Counted from the stretch's first letter, positions 17,064 through 26,417 are shown. The stretch: 34,951 nt of DNA from CAIKZJ01 sp964626015 (GCA_964626015.1 CAZVCC010000036.1:1-34951); one strand, 5' to 3'. Made by a program: numbers and translations. Notes: a model not told the origin generated them from the sequence alone.

Positions 17064-18800
17064 ATGAACAGCACAAGTAAGTTATTACTATTATTATTTA
17101 TATTTCTAACTCCTATGTATATTTTCTCGCAAGGTACTTACGGAGTAAATTTAGATACAGTAAAAGCACAGAAGTTTGATAACGGTAAAATGTGGACTTT
17201 TGATTTTCCACCTTTAGATTATTTCCAGTCGGAATACGGGTTCAGGCCTACACAGGAATGGCTTGACAACGTAAGAATGTCAGCATTAAGATTTGCCGAT
17301 TACTGTTCGGCTTCATTTGTTTCAGAAGATGGTCTTGTGATGACGAATCATCATTGCGGCAGAGAATCTGTATCACAAGTTGAGAAAGAAGGAGAAGACC
17401 TTCCTAAAGATGGTTTTTTAGCGATGAAAATTGAGGATGAAAGGAAAGTACCTGGATTGTTTGTAGATCAGCTAATAAAGATTATTGATGTTACAAAAGA
17501 GATGCAGACAGCGATAGATCAGGGAAAGGATATAGAAGAGAGAGATGATTTCAAGTTTAAAAAGACTACAGAAATTGAAAACAGGTATAAAGAGGGAACA
17601 AGTGTTGTATGCCAGGTAGTTACTTTATATAATGGAGGAGTGTATTCAGCTTACATATACAAAAGATACAATGACGTCAGGTTAGTATTTGCTCCTGAAG
17701 ACAATGCAGGATTCTTTGGCGGAGATCCTGATAACTTTACGTATCCAAGGTATACACTTGACTGTACATTCTTCAGAGTGTATGACGAAGCAGGAAATCC
17801 ATTGAAAGTAAATAACTTTTTCAGATGGAGCAGTAACGGTGCAGTTCCGGGAGAGCCGATATTTGTTGTTGGGAATCCGGGTTCAACGTCACGATTATTA
17901 ACTGTATCACAGCTTGAATTTAAGAGAGATGTTACAGATCCTTTAATATTAAACTATATTAATAATTTTGTTGACAGTTTATATAAAGTAATAACTGCAA
18001 ATCCTGATAAGGAAAAAGAATTAAACAATGAATTGTTTAATTACACTAACAGCCAGAAAGTCTATAAGGGAACATTGAAGGGACTAAATGACGGTGTGTT
18101 GATGGCAAGAAAGAAAGATTTTGAAAAGAATTTTATACAGGCAGTAAAAAGCAATGAGAAATTGAAAGCAAAGTACGGAAATATATGGGATGATATATCA
18201 GCTTTAGTAAAACAGAAGAGAGAAGTATTTGAAAAGAATAAGAACGGAGATTTCAGAACATTATACAGAAAGCTTCAAGAGCTGGGAGCTAAAGAAGACT
18301 ATTACAATCAGATATTAGGACGAGCAATTTATGATGTTTACGGAACTAAGATACCGCCTGATGCGACGTTTACATTAAGGATATCAGACGGAGTTATAAA
18401 AAGTTACAATTATAACGGGACGATAGCACCTCCTAACACGACGTTCTACGGGATGTTAGACAGGTATTATTCGTTTGACAAAAAGTATCCATGGGAAGTT
18501 CACAGCAGATGGCTTAATCCGCCTGCGGACTTTGATTTTGGGACACCGTTTAATTTTATATCAACAAATGATATTATCGGCGGTAATTCAGGTAGTCCGA
18601 TGATTAACAAAAATGCAGAGATTGTTGGTCTAATTTTTGACGGAAATATTGAAAGTATGCCGGGAGAGTTTATTTATTCGAGTGATGTACCAACGACGGT
18701 TTCAGTTGATTCAAGAGGACTTCTTGAGGCAATAAATGACATGTACAATCTAAAAAGGATTGGTTCTGAGTTAGTAAATGGTAAGATAACAAATAACTAA
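17064..18800 (+). CDS. S46 family dipeptidyl-peptidase (DPP7-like), shortened helical domain
   Basis: Secreted or periplasmic serine peptidase expected to release dipeptides from peptide N-termini. A signal peptide (about 1-22, ending IFSQ) precedes the chymotrypsin-like fold: catalytic His97 in TNHHCGR, an Asp in YPRYTLD, and Ser509 in GGNSGSP. In S46 the residue 18 after the Ser sets specificity: Gly in DPP7, Arg in DPP11. Here it is Gly (FDGN), so hydrophobic rather than acidic P1 residues are expected. At 578 residues it is short for the family (about 700). Alignment by eye with the next gene places the whole loss between KYG (370) and GRA (419), in the helical cap. The NSQKVYKG segment is kept. 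It heads an operon with the paralogue 25 nt downstream. Confidence 0.92.
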   Translation: MNSTSKLLLLLFIFLTPMYIFSQGTYGVNLDTVKAQKFDNGKMWTFDFPPLDYFQSEYGFRPTQEWLDNVRMSALRFADYCSASFVSEDGLVMTNHHCGRESVSQVEKEGEDLPKDGFLAMKIEDERKVPGLFVDQLIKIIDVTKEMQTAIDQGKDIEERDDFKFKKTTEIENRYKEGTSVVCQVVTLYNGGVYSAYIYKRYNDVRLVFAPEDNAGFFGGDPDNFTYPRYTLDCTFFRVYDEAGNPLKVNNFFRWSSNGAVPGEPIFVVGNPGSTSRLLTVSQLEFKRDVTDPLILNYINNFVDSLYKVITANPDKEKELNNELFNYTNSQKVYKGTLKGLNDGVLMARKKDFEKNFIQAVKSNEKLKAKYGNIWDDISALVKQKREVFEKNKNGDFRTLYRKLQELGAKEDYYNQILGRAIYDVYGTKIPPDATFTLRISDGVIKSYNYNGTIAPPNTTFYGMLDRYYSFDKKYPWEVHSRWLNPPADFDFGTPFNFISTNDIIGGNSGSPMINKNAEIVGLIFDGNIESMPGEFIYSSDVPTTVSVDSRGLLEAINDMYNLKRIGSELVNGKITNN

Positions 18801-18825
18801 TTTCAAAATAATTAATAATATTGAT

Positions 18826-20904
18826 ATGTTTAAGAGAGTAATAAGTGTTTTAGTATTAATGTTAGTGGTGTACTCAAGTACTTCCTATTCGCAATATTAC
18901 GGAGTTAATCTTGATACAGTAAAGTCATCAAAGTATGATATGGGTAAGATGTGGACATTCGATTTTCCACCCGTTGATTATTTTAATGAAACATATGGTT
19001 TTAAGCCGACTCAGGAGTGGCTTGATCACGTACGTATGTCGGCAATCAGATTTGCGACATACTGTTCGTCATCATTTGTATCGGGTGATGGGCTTGTTAT
19101 GACCAACCATCATTGCGGACGAGAGTCTGTTTCACAAGTTGAGAAAGAAGGTGAAGATCTTCACGGTAGTGGTTTTCTTGCGATGAAGCTTGAGGATGAG
19201 AGACCTGTACCGAATTTATTTGTTGATCAGTTAGTAAACATTATTAATGTAACTGAGGAAATACAAGCTTCTATAGAGGCAGGCAAGACTAATGAAGAGA
19301 AGGTAGCAAACAAGACAGCAAAGGTTTCTGAAATTGAGAAAAGAATAGCTGCTGAAACAGGTTTAAGATGTCAGGTGGTAACATTGTTTAACGGCGCTGT
19401 ATATTCAGCATATGTTTATAAGAGATATACAGATGTGCGTTTAGTAATGGCACCAGAAGATAATGCAGGATTTTTCGGAGGTGATTATGACAATTTTACA
19501 TATCCGAGATACAATATTGATATGACATTCTTTAGAGTTTACGGAGATGATGGTAAGCCTTTGAAGACAGAGCATTATTATAAATGGAGTCCGGGTGGAG
19601 CAAAACCCGGTGAGCCAATATTTGTAGTGGGTAATCCGGGAAGAACGGAAAGACTGAATACATACTCACAGCTTGAGTTAGCGAGAGATTACACGAATCC
19701 TGATGTAGTTTCAATGCTGAATATACTAGTAGATACTTACACAGATATTATTGCAAAGAATCCGGAGAGAGCAAAGGAATTAACCAATACATTATTCTCG
19801 ATGGCAAACTCACAGAAGGTTTATAAAGGAATGGTAAGGGCATTGAACGACCCAGTATTAATGGCAAAGAAGAAGCATTTTGAAAAAACATTCAGAGCTG
19901 CGGTTGATGCTAACCCGACTTTAAAATCTAAGTACGGAAAAGCATGGGATGAGATAGCAGAAGCTAACAAAGAAATGAGCCAGCTATATCCGGAAATGTA
20001 TTCATATCAGACAAACCCAAGAATGTCGTCAGTTCAGTTTATTGCAGCTGAAAGGCTTGTTAATTCGGCATTGACAAAGGAATCGCTTGAACCTGCAAAG
20101 ATTGAAGCACTTTACAAAAATTACGATGCAGAGATGAACAATGTTTTAATGAATTTCAAACTGAAAGCAATTAAGCAGAAACTTGGTAAAGACAATAAAG
20201 CAGTGAAGATATTCGGGGAACAATCGGCGGAATCTCTTGCCGGTTTATCGGTTCTATCTACGAAAGATGGTGCATTAAATCTGCTTTCACAGGGACCTGA
20301 TGCAATTTTGAAATCCAGCGATCCATTTATAAAGTTTGCTTTGGAAATTGCTCCGAGAGCAGCAGAATTAAAGAAGAAGAATGAAGAATTAAGAAACAAA
20401 GTACAGGTAAACAAAGAGTTAATAGGAAGAGCAGCTTTTGAAGTTTATGGAACTTCAATTCCTCCTGATGCGACGTTTACTTTACGAATATCAGACGGTA
20501 TAATTAAGAGTTACAACTATAACGGAACTGTTGCACCTCCAAAGACAACATTTTATGGTTATTACGACAGGTACTACTCATTTAATAAACAGTATCCATG
20601 GACATTACCAGAGAGATGGGTGAATCCGCCGGCAGAATTTGACAAGTCAACACCGATAAACTTTATTTCAACGAATGATATTATCGGGGGTAACTCGGGA
20701 AGTCCAGTTATTAATAAAGATGCTGAGATTATCGGATTAGCTTTTGACGGCAACATTGAGAGTCTTGATGACAATTATATATATAATACAGACGTACCGC
20801 ATACAGTTTCGGTCGATTCAGAGGGTATGATTGAAGCAATTAAAGATCTTTATAAGCTCGAAAGGATTGCTAAAGAGCTGAGAGAAGGAAAAATAACAGA
20901 ATAA
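18826..20904 (+). CDS. S46 family dipeptidyl-peptidase (DPP7-like), full length
   Basis: Second S46 serine peptidase, clearly a tandem paralogue of the preceding gene, with long identical stretches around the N-terminus and active site. Signal peptide about 1-22 (ending TSYSQ), His96 in TNHHCGR, an Asp in YPRYNID, and Ser624 in GGNSGSP. The specificity position is Gly (FDGN), as in DPP7. The 692 residues match the usual family length and include the full helical domain (about 230-535) that caps the cleft and binds the substrate N-terminus in known structures. The start ATG lies 25 nt after the first paralogue, and the MetH-like gene begins 2 nt after its stop, so the three are probably co-transcribed. 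Confidence 0.94.
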   Translation: MFKRVISVLVLMLVVYSSTSYSQYYGVNLDTVKSSKYDMGKMWTFDFPPVDYFNETYGFKPTQEWLDHVRMSAIRFATYCSSSFVSGDGLVMTNHHCGRESVSQVEKEGEDLHGSGFLAMKLEDERPVPNLFVDQLVNIINVTEEIQASIEAGKTNEEKVANKTAKVSEIEKRIAAETGLRCQVVTLFNGAVYSAYVYKRYTDVRLVMAPEDNAGFFGGDYDNFTYPRYNIDMTFFRVYGDDGKPLKTEHYYKWSPGGAKPGEPIFVVGNPGRTERLNTYSQLELARDYTNPDVVSMLNILVDTYTDIIAKNPERAKELTNTLFSMANSQKVYKGMVRALNDPVLMAKKKHFEKTFRAAVDANPTLKSKYGKAWDEIAEANKEMSQLYPEMYSYQTNPRMSSVQFIAAERLVNSALTKESLEPAKIEALYKNYDAEMNNVLMNFKLKAIKQKLGKDNKAVKIFGEQSAESLAGLSVLSTKDGALNLLSQGPDAILKSSDPFIKFALEIAPRAAELKKKNEELRNKVQVNKELIGRAAFEVYGTSIPPDATFTLRISDGIIKSYNYNGTVAPPKTTFYGYYDRYYSFNKQYPWTLPERWVNPPAEFDKSTPINFISTNDIIGGNSGSPVINKDAEIIGLAFDGNIESLDDNYIYNTDVPHTVSVDSEGMIEAIKDLYKLERIAKELREGKITE

Positions 20905-20906
20905 AA

Positions 20907-22730
20907 ATGAAGAGTTTTTTAGAACTGCTTAAGGATAAGGTATTAGTTTTTGACGGTGCAACGGGTTCAACGCTGCAGACATTCGGGCTTACAGCCGATG
21001 ATTTCGGGGGAAAAGAGCTCGAGGGCTGCAATGAATATCTATGCAAGTCAAAGCCTGAGGTAGTTACTAAACTTCACAGATATTTTCTTGAAGCAGGAGC
21101 GGACGTAATTGAGACAAATTCGTTCGGTTCTGCTTCAATAGTTTTAAACGAGTACAACATTTCCAACCTTGATTACGAACTCTCGCTGAAAGCTTCACAG
21201 CTTGCGAAGGCAGCGGCACAGGAGTTTTCGACGGATATAAAACCGAGGTTTGTTGCGGGCTCAATTGGTCCGACGACAAAGCTACCATCTTTGGGACACA
21301 TCACGTTTGACGAAATGGAGGAATCCTATTATCGCCAGATGAGCGGATTGTTTGACGGGGGAGTTGATATATTCTGCATTGAGACATGTCAGGATTTGTT
21401 GCAGATAAAGTGCGCATTGTCAGCGGCTGAGAGATTATTCCGTGAGAAGAAGAGAAAGTTACCTGTTATAGTATCTGTAACGGTTGAGACTATGGGCACA
21501 ATGCTTATGGGCAGTGAGATTTCGGCTGCCTTGACCACGCTTGAGCCTTATGATATGATTGATATTATAGGAATGAACTGTGCTACAGGACCGAAGGAGA
21601 TGGAGGAAAACATACGTTATCTTTGTCAAAATTCACCCAAGAATGTGTTCTGCATGCCTAATGCGGGAATACCAGAGAACGTTAGCGGGAAGGCGCACTA
21701 TCATTTAACACCTGAAGAGATGCAGAAGTGGGCAAAACTTTTCGTTAGTGAGTTTGGAGTAAATGTGGTAGGCGGGTGCTGCGGAACGAATGCAAATCAT
21801 ATTAAGCTGCTGAATGAAGTTGCAGAGCATTACACTCCGACAGAGAGGAAATGGAATTACACATCGTCTGTATCATCTTTGTTCAGCATATCGCCTATGA
21901 CGATTGACCCTGCACCGATACTTGTCGGCGAGAGGTGCAATGCGAACGGTTCGAAGCAGTTCAGGCAGCTGCTTGAGAAAGAAGATTACGATGCCATGGT
22001 GAACATGGCAAAGGAGCAGACTAAAGAGGGGGCACATGTACTTGATGTATGCGTTGCATTTGTAGGCAGGGACGAAGTAAGGGATATGACAGAGGTGATA
22101 AAACGATTTAATACTTCGGTTACACTTCCTCTTATGATTGACTCTACTGAGGTAAATGTGATAGAGACAGCTTTAAAGCTTTATGCAGGACGTGCAATAA
22201 TCAACTCTATTAATTTTGAAGAAGGAACGGCGAAAGCGGATAAAATACTAACGCTTGCGAAGAGGTTTGGCGCGGCTGTAGTAGCTTTATCTATAGATGA
22301 AGAAGGTCAGGCATACGAGTTAGACAAAAAGGTAGCTATTGCAAAGAGGATAAGAGACCATGCAGTAGAGGTTCATAATTTCAGGGAAGAGGATTTAATC
22401 TTTGATGCATTGACATTTCCACTGGGTTCTGGGCAGGAGGATTTACGAAAGAGCGGACTGAACACAATTAATGCCATACGCGAGATAAAAAAGATTATGC
22501 CAAAGTGCAAAACGATACTTGGGCTGAGCAACTGTTCATTCGGATTAAGTCCGCACATACGCCACGTATTAAACTCAGTATTTCTCCATTACGCAATAGA
22601 GGCGGGGCTTGACATGGTGATTGTTCATGCGGGAAAGATAATGCCACTTTATAAGATTGATGAAAGAGGAAGAGAAATATGCAGGCAGTTGATATTTGAT
22701 GACAGGAAATTTGAAGAAGTTGAGAAGTAG
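20907..22730 (+). CDS. MetH-like homocysteine/pterin methyltransferase lacking the B12 and activation domains
   Basis: N-terminal half of cobalamin-dependent methionine synthase. Residues about 1-310 form the homocysteine-binding barrel, with DGATGSTLQ near the start and the zinc ligands Cys225 (MNCATGP), Cys291 and Cys292 (GGCCGT). Residues about 335-600 form the pterin (methyltetrahydrofolate) barrel, with GERCNANGSKQF, DVCVAFVGRDEVRD, MIDSTE, INSINFEEG and GLSNCSFGL. The protein stops at 607, where full MetH (about 1200 residues) continues with cap, cobalamin and SAM-activation domains. No MetH-like sequence is seen after the stop in the same frame, which soon meets further stops. It could work with a separately encoded cobalamin protein, or be a truncated remnant. 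It is 2 nt behind the S46 gene, an unusual partner, and appears richer in G and C than the dcw genes. Confidence 0.9.
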   Translation: MKSFLELLKDKVLVFDGATGSTLQTFGLTADDFGGKELEGCNEYLCKSKPEVVTKLHRYFLEAGADVIETNSFGSASIVLNEYNISNLDYELSLKASQLAKAAAQEFSTDIKPRFVAGSIGPTTKLPSLGHITFDEMEESYYRQMSGLFDGGVDIFCIETCQDLLQIKCALSAAERLFREKKRKLPVIVSVTVETMGTMLMGSEISAALTTLEPYDMIDIIGMNCATGPKEMEENIRYLCQNSPKNVFCMPNAGIPENVSGKAHYHLTPEEMQKWAKLFVSEFGVNVVGGCCGTNANHIKLLNEVAEHYTPTERKWNYTSSVSSLFSISPMTIDPAPILVGERCNANGSKQFRQLLEKEDYDAMVNMAKEQTKEGAHVLDVCVAFVGRDEVRDMTEVIKRFNTSVTLPLMIDSTEVNVIETALKLYAGRAIINSINFEEGTAKADKILTLAKRFGAAVVALSIDEEGQAYELDKKVAIAKRIRDHAVEVHNFREEDLIFDALTFPLGSGQEDLRKSGLNTINAIREIKKIMPKCKTILGLSNCSFGLSPHIRHVLNSVFLHYAIEAGLDMVIVHAGKIMPLYKIDERGREICRQLIFDDRKFEEVEK

Positions 22731-23267
22731 TATTGAAGTGAGAGAATAGAACACAGATTTACACTGATTAATCGGATTTACACGAATTATTATTATATAA
22801 TATAGAAAAGATTTAACAATGAGATTTACCCTATCCAGCAAGTAGTAACATTCCGAGAATTCATTCCATTTTTTTACATAATTGGCTAATTTCTGGGGAA
22901 ACTATGTTTTTTGGGGGAGTATTACCGTTATATAGAAATACGAGGAAAACCTCTTAGGAATACCTGAGGAGAGGCTTAGAGCACCGTATTATAACCGCAA
23001 TATTATCGTATTATTATCGTACTTTTACTGTGAAATCATAAAAAGATTTGTATTATTAGTATTTTACACTGCTTTTTGCTGATTGGTAGGAAAGCAGTAG
23101 TCTGAAATACTAAATTTTCTTTAGTATTTGCATTATTCTAAATATAATATTATTTTTTGAGAAAGTCAAGCTATTAACCGAATAATATTGAATATACTAC
23201 AGGCTTCAATAACATATTCGAATAATTTAGGATTTGAGGAGGTAATAATTTACGTTATCAGGAACTT
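22731..23267. other. Long non-coding stretch with short direct repeats and a lone strong Shine-Dalgarno-like site
   Basis: About 540 nt without a recognisable gene on either strand. It contains GATTTACAC twice, 19 nt apart (22756 and 22775), an 11-bp near-perfect tandem repeat (22999-23021, ATTATCGTA core), an imperfect hairpin around 22948-22976 (CCTCTTAGG facing GAGGAGAGG), and GAGGAGGT at 23236-23243 with no ATG at a usual distance. Part of it must hold the promoter for the TonB receptor. It may include the decayed 3' part of the MetH-like gene, though nothing recognisable remains. Confidence 0.5.
23127..23159 (+). promoter_or_regulatory. Possible promoter of the TonB receptor gene
   Basis: TTTG (23127-23130), 20 nt, then TATTTTTTG (23151-23159) resembles the Bacteroidota consensus with one extra base between TA and TTTG. 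It would give a long leader of about 150 nt before the receptor start. Tentative. Confidence 0.35.
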
Positions 23268-23318
23268 ATGAGGGGAAAAAATGATTTTAGAATATGGAAA
23301 TTAAATGTACATACATGA
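23268..23318 (+). CDS. Possible 16-codon leader peptide overlapping the TonB receptor start
   Basis: ATG at 23268, preceded by AGGA at 23260-23263, opens a frame of 16 residues (MRGKNDFRIWKLNVHT) ending in TGA at 23316-23318. That stop overlaps the preferred receptor ATG at 23315 in the ATGA arrangement seen throughout this window. It could couple translation of the receptor, or be a chance frame. No homology can be claimed for so short a peptide. Confidence 0.25.
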   Translation: MRGKNDFRIWKLNVHT

Positions 23319-25618
23319 AAATATATAAATATGTTGTTATAATAATGGTCCTGATATCTGCGAATTTATATGCTCAAGAAAAAGGAGGGATTTCGGGAAA
23401 GGTAGTTGACAGAATAAGTCAGCAGCCAGTAATAGGGGCAGTAGTCGAGGCAAAAAACTCACAGACTGAAGAAGTAATAAAAACAGGAACTGACGACAAC
23501 GGTTTCTTTTATTTTGAAAGTTTACCTGCGGGCAGGTATGGATTGAGGTTCAGTTCGATAGGTTATATAGCGCTTATAGTAGAAAATGTTATTGTCAATT
23601 CGGGTGTGATAACCGACAGAGTAGTTGAACTTGATATAGTAGCAACGGACGAGATAGTTGTCGAGGATGAGAGGTTTACGAAACCGAATGATATTTCAAC
23701 TTCGTTGAAGAATTTAAACACGGAAGAAATAAGAACAACGCCGGGTGGTTTTGAAGATATAGGCAGGGTAGTACAGAATTTACCCGGTGTATCGTTTGTG
23801 AATGACGGAAGGAACGATTTGATAGTAAGAGGCGGAGCACCGACGGAGAATCTTTTTATTGTTGACAATGCATACGTACCGAACATAAATCATTTCGGTT
23901 CTCAGGGAACGACGGGCGGACCGACGAGCATTATCAATCTTGATTTCATACGTGACGTAAGTTTTATTACGGGAGGGTTTTCGGCAAAGTACGGAGACAA
24001 GTTATCGTCAGTACTTGAGATTAAGCAAAGGGAAGGAAGCAGGATAAAATTCATGACAGACCTAAATCTTTCGGCTACTGGTTTTGGTGCGGTTTTAGAG
24101 GGACCGATAGGTTCTGAGAAAAAAGGTTCATGGTTGATATCGGCGAGGAGGAGCTATCTTGATTTTATATTCAATGCAGCAGGATTCGGGTTTGTGCCAG
24201 AATATTACTCATTTCAGGGAAAGGGAGTATATGACCTGGACAAGAACAATTTTCTAACTTTAAATATTATAAGCAACATTGACAAGGTTAAGTTTAACAA
24301 TGACGATGAAGAAAAGAAACAGGACAACTCTGTAATACTTGATAATGACCAATGGGGGTATGTTTTTGGGGCTGAATGGAAGTCGTTGTTATCTTCAAAA
24401 TCGTATTCAGTATTAAATCTTACGAGGACTTTCACTAATTATAATTACAGCGGCAGGGATATTAATCAGGTTGAGTATTTCAAGAATCAATCAAAAGAAG
24501 GCGAGACGAGTTTAAAAGGGGAGTATAATCTTCAAGCGATAAAAACAGGACAGTTGACATTAGGGTTTGAGGGAAAGCTTGTGAATTTCAGGAACGAAAT
24601 CAAGAAAGACCAGGATACTTTATATTATATAAATCCTGCAACCGGCAACAGGTACATACTTGATGCGGTGAGCCTAAACGATGAGCAGAATACTTTTAAG
24701 GGAGCTTTGTTTGCACAATGGACGCAGTATTTTTTGAACAGGATAAAGCTAAATGCAGGTTTGAGGTATGATTATTTTGATTTTATTGAGAAGAAGAATT
24801 ATGTATCGCCGAGAGTATCAGCTCAGATAAGCATACTTCATGACCTTTATTTAAATTTAAGCTACGGAATCTTCTATCAATCGCCTTCATACATCTGGTT
24901 AGTTGGAGATCCGAGAAACAGAAAGCTTGAGGATATGCGGGCAGACCATTACATAGCAGGGCTTGAGTACATAATTTTGCCCGACCTTAAAGCAAGCGTA
25001 GAAGTGTATTACAAGAAATACTCCAATTACGCAGTAAGCGAGGAGAGACCGTATTTCATACTTTCGAACAACGGAGGAAGCTATGAGAACCAGAATAACT
25101 TTGGATTGGAGCCTTTAACATCGGCAGGAACGGGTTATGCAAACGGGATAGAATTTTTTGTGCAGAAGGTATTTTCGAAGAATTATTATTTCAATTTAAA
25201 CCTATCAATATTTCAAGCGAAATATCAAGCACTTGACGGTGTTGAAAGGAACAGCGACTTTGACAACAGGGTACTTTTCACAACATTCGGCGGATATCAG
25301 TTCGGAAAAGGCTGGACGATAGGAGGAAAATTCAGGTTTGTCGGGGGAAGACCGTACACGCCAATTAATCCGAATGACGGTACGCAGCTGGTATCAGATT
25401 ACAACATATCGAAGCTGCCAGATTTTTATTCTCTAGATTTAAGGCTTGACAAGAAGTGGACATTTTCGAGCTGGACACTAAACACGTATATTGACGTACA
25501 GAACATAACGGGAAAAAAGAATGTAACAGGATATAAGTGGAACAAATACACAAACAAAATTGAAGCAAACGAAAGCATAGGAGTACTGCCAACAATAGGA
25601 ATAAATGCCATGTTTTAA
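23315..25618 (+). CDS. TonB-dependent outer membrane receptor with carboxypeptidase-like N-terminal domain
   Basis: Outer membrane transporter powered by TonB. From ATG 23315 (767 aa) a signal peptide ends near LYAQ (residue 21). Next come a carboxypeptidase-D regulatory-like beta domain (about 24-115, starting GGISGKVVDRISQQPVIGAVV), a plug with GGFEDIGRVVQNLPGVSF and LIVRGGAPTENLFIVDN (about 130-220), and a beta-barrel ending in a terminal Phe (INAMF), as outer membrane barrels do. An ATG at 23294 would add seven residues before the signal peptide and is less likely. No SusD partner follows, so a glycan-uptake role is not supported; the substrate is unknown. Aromatic, strand-rich sequence fills the barrel. 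Confidence 0.92.
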   Translation: MKIYKYVVIIMVLISANLYAQEKGGISGKVVDRISQQPVIGAVVEAKNSQTEEVIKTGTDDNGFFYFESLPAGRYGLRFSSIGYIALIVENVIVNSGVITDRVVELDIVATDEIVVEDERFTKPNDISTSLKNLNTEEIRTTPGGFEDIGRVVQNLPGVSFVNDGRNDLIVRGGAPTENLFIVDNAYVPNINHFGSQGTTGGPTSIINLDFIRDVSFITGGFSAKYGDKLSSVLEIKQREGSRIKFMTDLNLSATGFGAVLEGPIGSEKKGSWLISARRSYLDFIFNAAGFGFVPEYYSFQGKGVYDLDKNNFLTLNIISNIDKVKFNNDDEEKKQDNSVILDNDQWGYVFGAEWKSLLSSKSYSVLNLTRTFTNYNYSGRDINQVEYFKNQSKEGETSLKGEYNLQAIKTGQLTLGFEGKLVNFRNEIKKDQDTLYYINPATGNRYILDAVSLNDEQNTFKGALFAQWTQYFLNRIKLNAGLRYDYFDFIEKKNYVSPRVSAQISILHDLYLNLSYGIFYQSPSYIWLVGDPRNRKLEDMRADHYIAGLEYIILPDLKASVEVYYKKYSNYAVSEERPYFILSNNGGSYENQNNFGLEPLTSAGTGYANGIEFFVQKVFSKNYYFNLNLSIFQAKYQALDGVERNSDFDNRVLFTTFGGYQFGKGWTIGGKFRFVGGRPYTPINPNDGTQLVSDYNISKLPDFYSLDLRLDKKWTFSSWTLNTYIDVQNITGKKNVTGYKWNKYTNKIEANESIGVLPTIGINAMF

Positions 25619-25683
25619 TGGTATAATGACTTTTAAAAAAGTATAAAAATCGGTAGCTTATAAGTTAAAATTAAAAAGAAAAA

Positions 25684-26400
25684 ATGAAAAAGATATTTCT
25701 GGTACTTATTGTAGTTTTTATATACAGTAACTCTTATTCACAGCTTTTTAATAAATTTTCTATAGCTGCCGGTCCTGTTTTCGGATGGAATATTCCTTCA
25801 GTTACAGATTTGAATGCAGAAATGAAAAAAGCAGGAATTCCTGAATTTTCAACAAGCGGTGTGTTTGGTACAGGGGGCAGTGTTTTTATAGATGTACCAG
25901 TAGTTAAGGGATTAAGAGTTGGATATACCGGATACGGTTTTACAGAAAGCAAGAAGGGTACATTTACGAATAACTCAAAGGTAGCTGAATTATCATATTC
26001 TACAAATTCGTTATCAGTAGAGTACGTAAAGAAGATTGGGACGATAATAGACTGGAGCATAGGCGGTCAGCTGGGAATTGGTTCAACATCATTAAAGCTT
26101 TCGAATTACTCTCATGCATTTAAGGAATGGAATATAGGAAACTATATGGGAGACACGAATTCAACGGGGCATAATACAGTGTCTTTCAAAACAACATCTT
26201 TTTCTATCATACCTCAAACAGGAATTGGATTACAAATGAGCAGATTTTTGTATGTAAAGCTTAATGCAGGGTATCTCTTTACGGTGAATTCAAAATGGAA
26301 AGCAGATGATATAATAGAAGTCAACAATTTTCCTACCGGGATAAAAGGTGATGGATTTATGTTCAATCTCGGAGTTTACGTCGGATTCTTTATTGATTAA
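25684..26400 (+). CDS. Predicted beta-barrel outer membrane protein, unknown function
   Basis: A 238-residue protein with a clear signal peptide (1-20, ending NSYSQ). The rest alternates polar and hydrophobic residues in strand-like segments rich in Gly, Tyr and Phe (GLRVGYTGYGF, WSIGGQLGIGST, FMFNLGVYVGFFID), typical of a small outer membrane barrel of the OmpA-like or outer-membrane-beta-barrel families common in Bacteroidota. No specific function is recognisable. It starts 65 nt after the TonB receptor and ends 17 nt before rfbB, so it may belong to either unit. Confidence 0.75.
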   Translation: MKKIFLVLIVVFIYSNSYSQLFNKFSIAAGPVFGWNIPSVTDLNAEMKKAGIPEFSTSGVFGTGGSVFIDVPVVKGLRVGYTGYGFTESKKGTFTNNSKVAELSYSTNSLSVEYVKKIGTIIDWSIGGQLGIGSTSLKLSNYSHAFKEWNIGNYMGDTNSTGHNTVSFKTTSFSIIPQTGIGLQMSRFLYVKLNAGYLFTVNSKWKADDIIEVNNFPTGIKGDGFMFNLGVYVGFFID

Positions 26401-26417
26401 AACAGGTTAAAATAATA

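Noticed and set aside
17064..20904. Tandem S46 genes as an assembly duplication
   Set aside because: The two copies differ at many positions and in length and have distinct signal peptides, so they are true paralogues.
22999..23021. Possible CRISPR or iteron array from the short ATTATCGTA repeats
   Set aside because: Only two adjacent copies, no spacers, no replication or Cas genes nearby.
23236..23243. Strong Shine-Dalgarno GAGGAGGT as the start of a hidden gene
   Set aside because: No ATG, GTG or TTG follows at a usual distance with an open frame; the next ATG is 25 nt on and gives only 16 codons.
23315..25618. SusC-type glycan uptake locus
   Set aside because: The receptor has the carboxypeptidase-like domain, but no SusD-like lipoprotein or glycoside hydrolase lies next to it.
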